From: Trifolium pratense
Lineage: Eukaryota; Streptophyta; Magnoliopsida; Fabales; Fabaceae
NCBI RefSeq assembly: GCF_020283565.1
Contig: NC_060065.1
Span: 22,990,409-23,054,408, forward strand
Reading direction: 5' to 3'
DNA length: 64,000 bases
The notes under the pieces were generated by a model. It ran no database searches and was not told the origin of the DNA. It was given only the letters and a program-made list of their open reading frames with translations. Within the stretch, counting starts at the first letter, position 1; each line of letters starts with the position of its first letter. The translations under genes and the position numbers were made by a program. This document shows positions 45,463-56,600 of the stretch, piece by piece.

Positions 45463-48400
45463 ATGGCAGGAGGTGGAGCTGCACCACAACCAAAGCAAGA
45501 TGAACTTCTTCCACATCCAGTTAAAGATCAATTACCAAATGTTTCTTATTGCATTACAAGTCCTCCTCCATGGCGTAAGTTACTTAACTTCTTCATTCAA
45601 ACAACTTTTTTGCTAGTACTTGAGCCTCTTTCTTCCTCACATCAAACTTTTTGCTACATTACATGGTTTCATCAAAATTAAACCTTCAATTTCATCCTGA
45701 AATCTATAAAGCACAGACACACCAGATACGACATTGACACGTAAACATCAATTTAAGAAAATAAAAGTAATTATACATATAACCTCATGTGTCGGTATTA
45801 TGTATACACATGATACGACATTGTAACATCTTCAATCCGAGGTGTCAATGATACATAGTCCTAAACTATCACTCTCTCCTATTTGGTCCCTAAAACTATA
45901 GAAATATAATAAACCGTCTCTAAACTAATCTCATTTTTTATGTTAATGAAGCTGAGGCAATCCTACTTGGTTTTCAACATTACCTTGTGATGCTTGGCAC
46001 AACTGTTCTAATTCCAAGTTCTCTAGTTCCTCAAATGGGAGGAGGAAATGTAAGTCTTTGGATCAAAGTTAAATTAAGAAGCAAGTGGTTATTAATATTT
46101 TGTTAGGTTCATAAATCTAATGAAGGATTTCAATATAGGAAGAGAAAGCAAAAGTGATTCAGACTCTACTATTTGTGGCTGGAATTAACACATTTTTTCA
46201 AACAACATTCGGGACTCGTCTACCTGCTGTCATCGGAGGATCCTACACTTTTGTGCCAACAACCATTTCAATTATTCTGGCCGGTCGTTATAGTGATATT
46301 GTGAATCCTCATGAGGTTTGTTTGTTTGTCACAAATCTACTTGATTAGATCTTCATTTTTGTTATGTAATCATAGTATTGTTTACTTGACAAATATGCAG
46401 AAATTTGAGAAGATAATGAGGGGAACACAAGGTGCACTTATAGTTGCTTCAACACTTCAAATTGTTCTTGGTTTTAGTGGCCTTTGGCGCAATGTAGTGA
46501 GGTTTTTGAATCTGTCCTTTCTAAACTACTTGATCATTTTTCTCTTTCTTACAATTTTCTGCCACATTTATTTTAACAAAAGAGTGTGAAATCATCAAAT
46601 GCCAGAATAAGACATCCCAACTAGGTTGGCACCATGGGCGGAGCTGAGTTTTTAGGGGTTAGTTTAGGACAAAACTGAGTTTTTTGTTAGACTATTTATA
46701 TATTGTCACATATGAAATTTTGTCCAGACTCTATAATTTTTCTGGCTCTGCCCTTGGCACCCCGTGGCCGCCACTTAGCAGTCCCGAAATATTTCTTACA
46801 TTCTACATTTTTCTTGCACATACTTACCAATTTAGTACATCCTCATATATAATCATATTCATGAACAATTTGTTGTATTTTTGTTTAGGTTCTTAAGTCC
46901 TCTTTCTGCTGTTCCCTTGGTTGCTCTCTCGGGCTTTGGAATGTATGAATTTGGATTTCCTGTGGTATGCATATTTGCAACAAGAACTAGTCCTTGTTTT
47001 CTTATCATAATAGTATTTTATAATTATAATGTGTGATTCTCACTCTCTTCATTGTTTTTGGCTGTTGAATTCTAGCTTGCAAAATGTGTGGAGATTGGAT
47101 TACCAGAAATCATCATCCTAGTAGTATTTTCACAGGTAATATAAAATTATAGTTTCACAACCAACATAGTTCAGCTATATATATAGTTTTGTTAGTTCTT
47201 TTGTTTTCATTTTGCAGTACATTCCTCACATGATGAAAGGAGATAAGCCACTCTTCGATCGGTTTGCAGTTTTATTCTCAGTAGCAATTGTGTGGCTTTA
47301 TGCTTATCTTCTAACAGTTGGTGGAGCTTATAAAAATTCAGCACCTAAAACCCAAATTACATGTAGGACAGACCGTGCCGGAATCATAGGTGGTGCTCCT
47401 TGGTAAGATCTTGTGCTGGTTTTTCCAATCATATATAGAAATGTTGTATCTTCTAAATTTAGGTAATAATAGTATTTTTCAATCTACATATATAGTTGGA
47501 AACTCTTGAAATTTTTGTGTCTACATCAACCATATTAGATGAAAGACAACATAATTAAGCGCTTATCACATAAGTGCTTATGTATTGGCTATTTCTGTCG
47601 CAAAAGGTCTTATAAATTGTTTTCATAAACTATCTGAAAACTGCTTGTGGACATGTCGCCATCCAAAAAATTATCATAATTAATTATATTAGTATGTTGT
47701 GAATTCGATAAAAAAATCACACCAATAAACTTGATGTGTGGAGCAAATCGAATAAGCAATCAAAACGTGGAAATAGCAATAATAATCACGAACAAAAGAT
47801 AAGTAATAAAACTGTAAGAACACGAAGCAATTGTTTACCCAGTTCAGTCAAAACCGACCTACTCTGGGGGAGAGAGCCACTCTCCGTTCCACTATCAATG
47901 AAAATCTTGATTACAACGATTCAATACAAAAGAGTTGCAAGAATTAGACTTCAATCCTAATTCTACCCTTTTCCCAAATCTCTTCCCGTGACCAAGAGAT
48001 TTCAATGATAAGTGATTACAAGATGAAAGAATCAACACCCAAAACCTAGAGATGAACCAAGAGTAACCCTCTTAACCCTAGCCGCCGTTTTGGTGAAAGA
48101 AACCCTCAAAACTTCCTCTGAAAAAACAGAAAACGTGACCCTTTAAATACCCTGCAGTGATTTCCGCCCGAAACACAGCTTTTTTCGCCTGAGGCGGAAA
48201 CTTCCGCCTGAAACACCAAGATTTCCGCCTGGGGCGGCAAAACAGAGAGCTCCCCTTATTCTGCTTCAAATTTCCGCCTGAAACACAGGTTTTTCCGCCC
48301 GGGGCGGAAAACAGCAGACTAGTGTTGTTTTTTCACGTTTTCAAGGCAAATTTGCAACAATCTCCACCTTGCCTTTAAAACGATGGTGATGTCAACTTCC

Positions 48401-51400
48401 CATCAACCACCGTGCTGCTCTCTCCACTTGTTTACACCATACCCTCTTCGGCCCCCGGAGTCTACCTCTCCGTACTCCCGAAAAATGCTTGCCTCCAATT
48501 GCCCTTGGATTTTTAGGACAATACACAAGCTAAACCATACCCTCTTCAAACCCCGGATTGTAGCTTTCCGTACTCTTGAAGATATGCTTGCCTCCAACCA
48601 ACCTTGGAATTTTTAGGTGGTTTCACAAGCTGCAACCTCAAACTCTCCTTGTGTCCAACTACCTCCAGCAGTCTAGCAAGTTACCAAGCTTGATCACCGT
48701 TGCTTCCACACAAGGTCTTCATAGCCATACCACTTTGGTGTACCTCCACCTCAAACCGAGATTCCTCCACCAAAGCCTTGAACCGGTATATCCACCATGT
48801 CTTCCACCTTGTAACGTAAAACTTTTCAACTACTCCGAAACACACATCAAGTCATTGTTAGTCTCCAACACTTCCCGGTTTAGTTCCACCACCTAGTAAA
48901 CTTCATTTCACTAGTACAACTAAAACCAACCAATGTCACTAACAACCAACCGAAGTTTCACAACTTATCCACACCATGAGAATCACAACTAGTAACAAAG
49001 CTCAAGAATAATACCTCGCATTGTGTGAAAGAAATTCAACCATACCTTGAACCTTATAAGCTTTCCCGTCGCCAAGATGAACAAACTCCACCTTCAACTA
49101 GCTCTAGGGCTTCAAAGTACTCCTTCCTCAAAACACATGTGATCGGAGCATCCAAAGTCCATGACTTCAACTCCATTGATTCCCAACTTCACCACACTAG
49201 CACATCCACATTCTCACAGTAATAAAGTTGTTGTTTCGAACGTAATCCTGAGTATTATTACCACCGCCTCTCCAGGCTGATGTTGAGTATTATTACCACC
49301 GCCTCTCCAGGCTGATGTTGAGTATTATTACCACCGCCTCTCCAGGCTGATTAACAAGCTATGAGTGTCAACTGGTGACTATGAGTGCTCCCGCACTCTC
49401 ATAGCCTTCCTCCTCATCAACGGCAACATGAGCTGACGAACTACCGCTGCCCCTTCTCTGAGGACAGTCCTTCTTGAAGTGACCCGGTTCTTGACAATAG
49501 AAGCATCTGAACCTGCCACCATTATCACCTTTTGGCCTAGACTTGGACCCATATTTCTTCCCCTTTCCTCTACCGTCATTCTCACTTCTATCCCTCGTCA
49601 CATTCAGCCCTTCCGCACTATCATCAACCCTCAAGTCTCTCAACTTTGTCAACTCTTTGGTCCTCAAAGCTGATTGAACTTCATCCAAGGTGATAGTACC
49701 TTCTTTGCCATAAAGCAACGCATCCTTGAGATTTTCAAGTGACTTGGGTAAAGCACACAACAGATGAAAGGCCTTGTCCTCGTCTTCCAAATTCACGTCA
49801 ATGTTCGCCAAGTCGTCAATGATCTTGTTGAACTCCGAAAGTTGCTCCACCACAGGCTTGTTCTCCACCATTCGAAAGAAAAACAACCGTTCTTTCAAAC
49901 ACTGCTTATGTGCCAAAGACTTCGTCATATACAACGCATCCAGCTTGGTCCACATAGCCGCCGCAGTTTTTTCTTTAGCTACTTCCCTCAACACATTATC
50001 CGCGAGGCACAGGATAATGACACTCAAAGCCTTATCATTCATCTCGCTCTTTTCTGCGTTCGAGAGAGTATTTGGCATATTCGATATGCCCAACAATGCT
50101 TCAACACACTTTTGTTGTGTTAATATTGCCCGTACCTTCACCTTCCATAAACCGAAGTCATTTTTACCGGTGAACTTCTCAATCTCCCACTTAGAACCCA
50201 TGATACTTAATTCGTTTGATCCTTTGCCCCACGGTGGGCGCCAATTGTTGTGAATTCGATAAAAAAATCACACCAATAAACTTGATGTGTGGAGCAAATC
50301 GAATAAGCAATCAAAACGTGGAAATAGCAATAATAATCACGAACAAAAGATAAGTAATAAAACTGTAAGAACACGAAGCAATTGTTTACCCAGTTCAGTC
50401 AAAACCGACCTACTCTGGGGGAGAGAGCCACTCTCCGTTCCACTATCAATGAAAATCTTGATTACAACGATTCAATACAAAAGAGTTGCAAGAATTAGAC
50501 TTCAATCCTAATTCTACCCTTTTCCCAAATCTCTTCCCGTGACCAAGAGATTTCAATGATAAGTGATTACAAGATGAAAGAATCAACACCCAAAACCTAG
50601 AGATGAACCAAGAGTAACCCTCTTAACCCTAGCCGCCGTTTTGGTGAAAGAAACCCTCAAAACTTCCTCTGAAAAAACAGAAAACGTGACCCTTTAAATA
50701 CCCTGCAGTGATTTCCGCCCGAAACACAGCTTTTTTCGCCTGAGGCGGAAACTTCCGCCTGAAACACCAAGATTTCCGCCTGGGGCGGCAAAACAGAGAG
50801 CTCCCCTTATTCTGCTTCAAATTTCCGCCTGAAACACAGGTTTTTCCGCCCGGGGCGGAAAACAGCAGACTAGTGTTGTTTTTTCACGTTTTCAAGGCAA
50901 ATTTGCAACATAGTAGATAAGCTCAAATAAGTCAATCTGAACGAACAAATAGTTTCTTACAAAATACATTTTGCAGGATAAGAGTTCCATATCCCTTTCA
51001 ATGGGGAGCTCCAACTTTTGATGCTGGTGAAACTTTTGCTATGATGGCTGCTTCACTTGTTGCTCTAGTAGAGGTATGTGTTTATTGTTATTTGGTAATT
51101 AATATATGCTTTGTTGAGGAAGAGCTTTGGTTTCTTAACATGTAGCTGTGGTTGCTAATAGCATATATAGTATGTTTTAAAAACTGAACCAGACATCGAA
51201 CTGAGACCTTTGTTTAAATCATAATTCAATTGCATTAAACGGCTCAAATCAGGATGAAACGGTTTCATGCAATTAAACCACAGAAATAACCGAACCATAG
51301 TAAAAGTTGGTTCAATCGGTTGAACTATCTAGTTCGGTTTTTAAAATCTTTGGGAGATGTAGAAATAACCGAACCATAAAATTTACTTGTTCCACAGTCA

Positions 51401-53280
51401 ACAGGTGCTTTCATTGCTGTGTCAAGGTATGCAAGTGCAACACCAGTTCCACCTTCAGTTCTTAGCAGAGGTGTAGGTTGGCAGGTAAACAAAAATTTCT
51501 TATATTTATTAATCTTGCATTTTTTGTCATAATTTCATACTATGTTCAATTCTTTTATGATCATCTAAAATTGTTATTTCATAATTCTTATGTATCAGGG
51601 AGTTGGAATAATGTTATCTGGGATATTTGGGACAGGGAATGGATCATCAGTTTCTGTGTAAGATTTCAATCCATTATAATTTCATGTTATTTGAAGGGTT
51701 TTAAAATAATGTGTATGCACCCTAATCTGGGCTGCCACATTATGATTTTTTATGTTTCTGCAACTGCAACGCACTTATTTTAACACTTTTGGTTTTTCTC
51801 TAGGGAGAATGCAGGACTGTTAGCTTTGACACGTGTAGGTAGCCGAAGGGTTGTTCAAATATCAGCTGGATTCATGATCTTTTTCTCAATTCTAGGTGAA
51901 ATTTTAATGCTGGCGATCTACGAAACACAAATATTGACACGAACACTAAATATGATAATGATACTTATACTACACATACAAGTAATCATTTTAGAAAATT
52001 AAATGAAGTGACTGAATGTAACTAAATGTGTCGGGTTGTTAAACATTGACAGGTTCTAGACATTAGACAGGCCTTCAATATGAAGTGTCGGTACTACATA
52101 ACTGATAATTCTGGTGTGCTTTTGTTTGATGTTTTGTTTAAATTTGAACCTAAACATTTGTTATGAATCATTATATGCAGGAAAATTTGGAGCAGTTTTT
52201 GCTTCTATTCCAGCACCAATAATTGCAGCTTTATATTGCCTTTTCTTTGCCTATGTGGGTATGTATTAATATTATTATCAATTTAAAGATGTTGAGCTAT
52301 TATTAATTTATTATTGAAATTTCATTCAAGCATCATTTGATTACATTTTCTTTTATTAACCCTCTGATTCTCGGAAAAATATTTATTTACATTTTTATTT
52401 GTGTTGGCACAATACAATTCAGGTTCTGCAGGTCTTAGCTTCCTTCAATTTTGCAATTTAAACAGCTTTAGAACAAAATTCATCTTAGGGTTCTCTATTT
52501 TCATGGGATTCTCAATACCACAATATTTCAATGAGTACACAGCATTTAAAGGCTATGGTCCTGTACATACACGCGCAAGATGGGTATTTTTCTTTCTTTT
52601 TTTAGTTTTGATTCATGCAATATATCGTGAAGTATCACATTAGATAAAACAAAAGACTAAACAGAATCAAAATGTACGAGTAAATAATGTGAATTATCCA
52701 ATGTCAAGCTGTATTCTCAGAACCCTGCGGTAAAAATTTAACACAATTTTCCACAGTAATAAATCTGGACCGCTTATTTATGATTGGATGGTACATATTT
52801 TATACATACATCAAAATAATCTAAACTGCTGATTTTAGATCCGACAATCCAGATCTGTTACAGCATGACACTATAACAGCGTCAAATTTTGTCCCATATT
52901 CTCCAACAACTATCTTAATGTATAATCCATCTCTGTTGTTTATAAAAACAAATATTTATATCAGTTTTTCAATAAACGTGAATTTTTACTTATATTTTAC
53001 GGATTGAGTTTATAGAAAAGTGAATCCTTAACAAATGATTTTTTTCTTTCCCTTTTGACAGTTCAATGACATGATCAATGTTCCATTTGCATCTGAAGCA
53101 TTTGTTGCTAGTTTTTTGGCAATTTTCTTGGATGTAACATTGCACAAGAAAGACAATCAAACACGTAAAGACAGAGGAATGCATTGGTGGGATAAGTTTC
53201 GTTCATTCAAAACAGATACAAGAAGTGAAGAATTTTATTCTCTTCCTTTTAATCTAAACAAGTTTTTTCCTTCTGTGTAA
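45463..53280 (+). CDS. Nucleobase-ascorbate transporter, 14 exons, 533 aa
   Basis: The exons are 45463-45574, 45952-46049, 46139-46315, 46401-46501, 46889-46964, 47076-47135, 47218-47402, 50977-51073, 51398-51484, 51599-51657, 51804-51895, 52181-52258, 52423-52583 and 53062-53280. All have GT-AG borders with consistent phases, giving 1602 bp. The protein has the plant NAT/NCS2 pattern: PPWPEAILLGFQHYLVMLGT (about 36-55), GGSYTFVPTT in the first half, and the NAT signature E352-N353-x-G355-x4-T360-R361. The C-terminus HWWDKFRSF...FYSLPFNLNKFFPSV is as in the NAT6 group. These are multi-pass membrane permeases for uric acid, xanthine or other nucleobases; the plant substrate is unclear. Intron 7 holds a gag-only LTR element (47695-50910); other introns hold MITEs. 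No coding damage is seen. Confidence 0.95.
45705..45860. mobile_element. Worn MITE in transporter intron 1
   Basis: It starts CTATAAAGCACAGACACACC and ends CAATGATACATAG, with the same mirrored GTCGGTATTATG/GATACGACATTG style as the 27974-28134 element. The ends are degraded. Confidence 0.45.
47690..47694. repeat. TSD TAGTA, left copy
   Basis: TAGTA precedes TGTTGTGAATTCG and the same five bases follow the right LTR at 50911-50915. Confidence 0.95.
47695..48359 (-). repeat. Gag-only element 3' LTR (665 bp)
   Basis: It has TGTTG...CAACA ends. The polypurine tract GGCAAGGTGGAGAT (- strand) lies at 48360-48373. A TATA-like GTATTTAAAG on the - strand is at 48141-48150, directly after the GC-rich array at 48161-48311. 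Confidence 0.94.
48161..48311. repeat. Three paired GC-rich motifs in the U3 of the gag-only element
   Basis: The TTTCCGCC motif occurs at 48164/48185, 48204/48225 and 48274/48295 (first C of CCGCC, or its equivalent). The within-pair distance is exactly 21 bp each time, and pair-to-pair distances are 40 and 70 bp. The second member of each pair completes a palindrome (CCGCCTGAGGCGG, CCGCCTGGGGCGG, CCGCCCGGGGCGG), the first does not (CCGCCTGAAACAC). The same array is at 50712-50862 in the other LTR. Confidence 0.88.
49250..49350. repeat. Three tandem 35-bp repeats
   Basis: GAGTATTATTACCACCGCCT followed by CTCCAGGCTGATGTT is repeated at 49250, 49285 and 49320 (the last without the final TGTT). 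It lies just downstream of the gag stop on the - strand. Confidence 0.93.
49368..50201 (-). CDS. Copia-type Gag, 277 aa (gag-only element)
   Basis: It starts MGSKWEIEKFTGKNDFGLWK. The core (residues 10-160) matches the UBN2/copia gag pattern (VREILTQQK-like start, LWTKLDALYMTKSLAHK-like middle, FHLLCALPKSLENLKDALL). A basic linker is followed by the zinc knuckle CFYCQEPGHFKKDC and an acidic tail ending ALIVTS. Gag forms the particle that packages the RNA. The stop comes where protease would begin in a full element, so reverse transcriptase and integrase must be supplied by another element. The frame is intact. Confidence 0.92.
   Translation of the reverse strand: MGSKWEIEKFTGKNDFGLWKVKVRAILTQQKCVEALLGISNMPNTLSNAEKSEMNDKALSVIILCLADNVLREVAKEKTAAAMWTKLDALYMTKSLAHKQCLKERLFFFRMVENKPVVEQLSEFNKIIDDLANIDVNLEDEDKAFHLLCALPKSLENLKDALLYGKEGTITLDEVQSALRTKELTKLRDLRVDDSAEGLNVTRDRSENDGRGKGKKYGSKSRPKGDNGGRFRCFYCQEPGHFKKDCPQRRGSGSSSAHVAVDEEEGYESAGALIVTS
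50227..50243 (-). promoter_or_regulatory. Primer-binding site of the gag-only element
   Basis: The - strand reads TGGCGCCCACCGTGGGG two bases inside the 5' LTR (50246). I do not assign the tRNA. Confidence 0.7.
50246..50910 (-). repeat. Gag-only element 5' LTR (665 bp)
   Basis: It has the same length as 47695-48359 and I found no difference by eye. The promoter side is followed by the right TSD TAGTA at 50911-50915. Confidence 0.94.
51175..51350. mobile_element. MITE in transporter intron 8
   Basis: The ends TTTTAAAAACTGAACCAGAC and CTAGTTCGGTTTTTAAAA are inverted, and ACGGCTCAAATCAGG / GATGAAACGG phrases lie in the core. It is a common plant MITE type. Confidence 0.55.
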
Positions 53281-53667
53281 CTATATATTAGACTATGATG
53301 CTCTTAGAATTCTCGCAATAATGCTTGTGATTTTTAAATTTTAGAAAACAGAATTTTCTTCATTCTTAATGTAGCAATTGAGAGTAGCAATATGAATATT
53401 GTAATTTTTTTTTACAAGAATATTATCATATTTAATATATTCGTCCCTATATAAGATACCTTTTAGAAAAACACAAAGATTAAGAAAGTTGATTGTGATA
53501 TTAAATTTGTTGATAATTAGTATTGTTTTTACAATTTTATCTTTAAAGAGAGAAGTTAATGTTTTTAGTGTATTTATTAAGGATTGTAGAAAAAGATGCA
53601 CTATAATTAAGGGTATGTTGGTAAAAAAAATAATGCCCTTGAAAATTTGAAAGTGATCTTATAAAAA
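53281..53667 (+). other. Transporter 3' UTR and short intergenic gap
   Basis: 387 AT-rich bases lie between the stop and the Helitron at 53668. There is no ORF of interest. Confidence 0.5.
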
Positions 53668-56600
53668 CTAGTATCCGGACCCGTGCCAAGCACGGGTAAA
53701 ATGAGACAAAAATTTAACATTTTAATATTAAAATTTTCATAATTCTCAAATAAAAAGAATGAAAAATGAAAAGTTATAACTTAAAAAAGAAAGAAAGAAG
53801 GATCCCGTATTTGTCAAAAGTTAAATAAAAAATGATCCTGTATTAATATATAAATATAGTTCCTGTGTAAATAACAAAAAAAAAGGAGGCCTCGTATAAA
53901 TTACAAAAAAATAAATCATTTCTCTTATACATAAAAATATAGACGGATGGTCCCATAAGTCCTAGCTCAACTGACAAAATGCCGAAATTGTTACGCTGGA
54001 CGTCGTGACCCAGGTTCGAATCCGGGATCTCACAATTATACGTGAGTTTAATTTCAGTGGATTATCACTTCATCTAAGACAAAAAAAAAAATATAGACTT
54101 GTGTGTAAACTTTAAAAAAAAAAAAAAAAAGAGTCCCCCAAACAAACAAAAAAAGTTAAATTAATGTCATAATATCCATATGAAAATAAATATGAAACAA
54201 AAATACCCTAAAAAAGTTATCTGAATATATCTTATATTAGTTAATTTTCACATCAATATCCTCAAAATAAAAAAATATAGAACGTCGTATAAATTAAAAA
54301 AAAAAAATTGTCTTTGTGTTAATATATGAATACAAATATAGTCCTTATAGTAATATATTTTTTTGGTATTAACCCTCTTGTTCTCATGGAAGAATTCTCT
54401 GATAATTCAGAGTTCAACCGCCATGTAAGTATAGCCCCAAAATAATACATGTGCAAAAATATATGCCCATATAAATTATAAATACAAAAGTCTCACATAA
54501 ATTATAGAATAAAGATAGATTCTCGTCTTAATATATGAATATAAATATATAGTCTTCATATAAATCAACAAAAAAAAAAGTTATATATAAATAACAACAA
54601 AAAAAAAATGAACCCAGGCCCCATAAAAAAATACAAAAAAATAGGTCAATATATGAATATATGAGTAAAAGTATAAAATCCCGTATAAACGTGTTAAAAT
54701 AAAGCCCCCGAGCAAAGAAAAAAAGTATAAATGCAGGGTTTTCTACATCTCAACCATCGATGAAAAAATGTAATATGAATTTATGGTAGAGAAATTGTTT
54801 ACCACCACCACAAGCTTTTACTAATCCCTTAATTTTTGAAAATGCCTTAATTTATGGGGTTCATCCAATATTTGACATTTCCAAAAATATATTGCATTAC
54901 CATATATTTTCCAACTATTTTAAATATACTACAGTCAATAAATATATATACTACAGTCAATTTTTTTTAATGTATTCATAAAAAGAAATTAGTTTAGCTA
55001 TAATTATTTATAAAAAATATTTCATTTTAAAAAAATTTATTTCGTTTTAATGTACCTATAGTTTTTAAAAAATAAAAATTATTAAAAACCTTTTATTTAA
55101 AATATAAAAATTAAAATCTTTTTCCTTAAAATATAAAAAAAATCATTTAGATAAATACTTCTTTTAATTAGTTTTTTATTTTATGCCAAAGATTAATACA
55201 AAATTATTTTTAGAGATATTCTTTTATTCATACTTTTAATTCGAATTTGCTATAATTATATAGATTGATATTTAGATTTTAATTAAACAAAACGCGTGGC
55301 TAATTTACGCCCAAATATATTAATATATTTCAATTTCATTATTTTATTTGCTGAAAAAAAATGAGCTAGTAAACATTTATTAGAATTAGAATTCTTTGAA
55401 TTCTTGCCATATATGATTTTAATTGCAGTAAAAAAAATGTATTGATGAGTGAATCAATTAATTAATATCAATCAGCACCAATTTTGCGAAAAAAGAAGTG
55501 TATAGAAAGAATGAATGTGATTTCTAATTGCCAAATTTTACGGATCCAAAAACCGCAAATGCATCGCACCACTTTCATAATTCTCTGCCACCATATAAAA
55601 TTATCAATTATATATATCCATAAACTTTACATAATTGGAAGAAGAAAAAAAAACTACATTACATAAATAATCCTATAATAAACTACATTACATAATCGTA
55701 AAAAAGAAACTAAATCACACAGATAATCCTATAACTCCTACAAAAATAAATCCATGGATATTGGACCTTTGCAATGGGGAACTGCACTCAGGTAATTAAT
55801 ATATGTATGTGTGTGTATATATATATCATGATGAGAAGGCATCAAATCAATTTTTTTTACAGTTACATGTAATACAATTTTCATTGTGCATCAATGCGAT
55901 TTATAATTAACAAAAAAAAAATTGACATAAATGTGATTTATAATTGACATAAATGTTTACCAATTTAAAATTTAAGAATATGCAATCAATAAATCATTTT
56001 TTACTGATAGCATACATTAAGAAATTGAGATATGGTGGAATTCTAGGTCGGTCAACATGTAATAACTGTGAATATTAATAGACTAAATATCAAATCAAGG
56101 AGAAAAGAGGATTATTGCAAGCATGCCATGTGGTAGGAGAGAAGAATATTAATACACTAATTATCAACATTGATCTTCCTTGAATTTAAATTACATACTT
56201 TGTTTTTTTAGAATTTTCAGACATATTCTAATTAAAACATACCTTAATTATAAACCAAAAAATAATTTAATATGATAATTAATTGTTTTGTTTTTGACTA
56301 AGTGAGAATTAATTGTTAAATGCACAAGAGAAGAGTGTATTTTTTAATTACAAAAGAAAAAATTAGTATTGTTAATAGTGTTAATAATAATTATTTTACA
56401 ATTGTCTTTGAAGGATTTAAATCTTATTCATTTTGGTTATAAAGTCAAGCTCTATCGCAAATATGAACTTAGATCCTCTCTTTCAATCAATTTTGTCCCA
56501 CTTTCTCCTTTACTAATTTGTGCCTATTTCTCTAATACTTTTTCTCTTGTTTTTTTAATTTATTATATTTTATTAATTTCATCCCTCCTCATACACTTGT

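Larger units (their letters stand above)
47695..50910 (-). mobile_element. Gag-only LTR element (TR-GAG type) in transporter intron 7
   Basis: It has two 665-bp LTRs (47695-48359 and 50246-50910), which I read as identical, a PBS, one gag ORF (50201-49368), no pol, a polypurine tract and TSD TAGTA. The gag type is Ty1/copia. Elements with LTRs and gag but no pol have been named TR-GAG in plants. It is opposite to the host gene and lengthens the intron to about 3.6 kb. It appears to have inserted into a MITE (47525-47689 and 50916-50945). Confidence 0.92.

Noticed and set aside
47736..47960. 74-codon frame repeated at 50287-50511
   Set aside because: The duplication is only because both lie in the two identical LTRs; there is no sign of coding selection.
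49774..50253. 159-codon + strand frame
   Set aside because: It is the antisense shadow of the gag ORF in the gag-only element.
53945..54086. tRNA gene
   Set aside because: The A and B boxes are there but no cloverleaf or acceptor stem closes, and a poly-A tail with a duplication shows it is a SINE.
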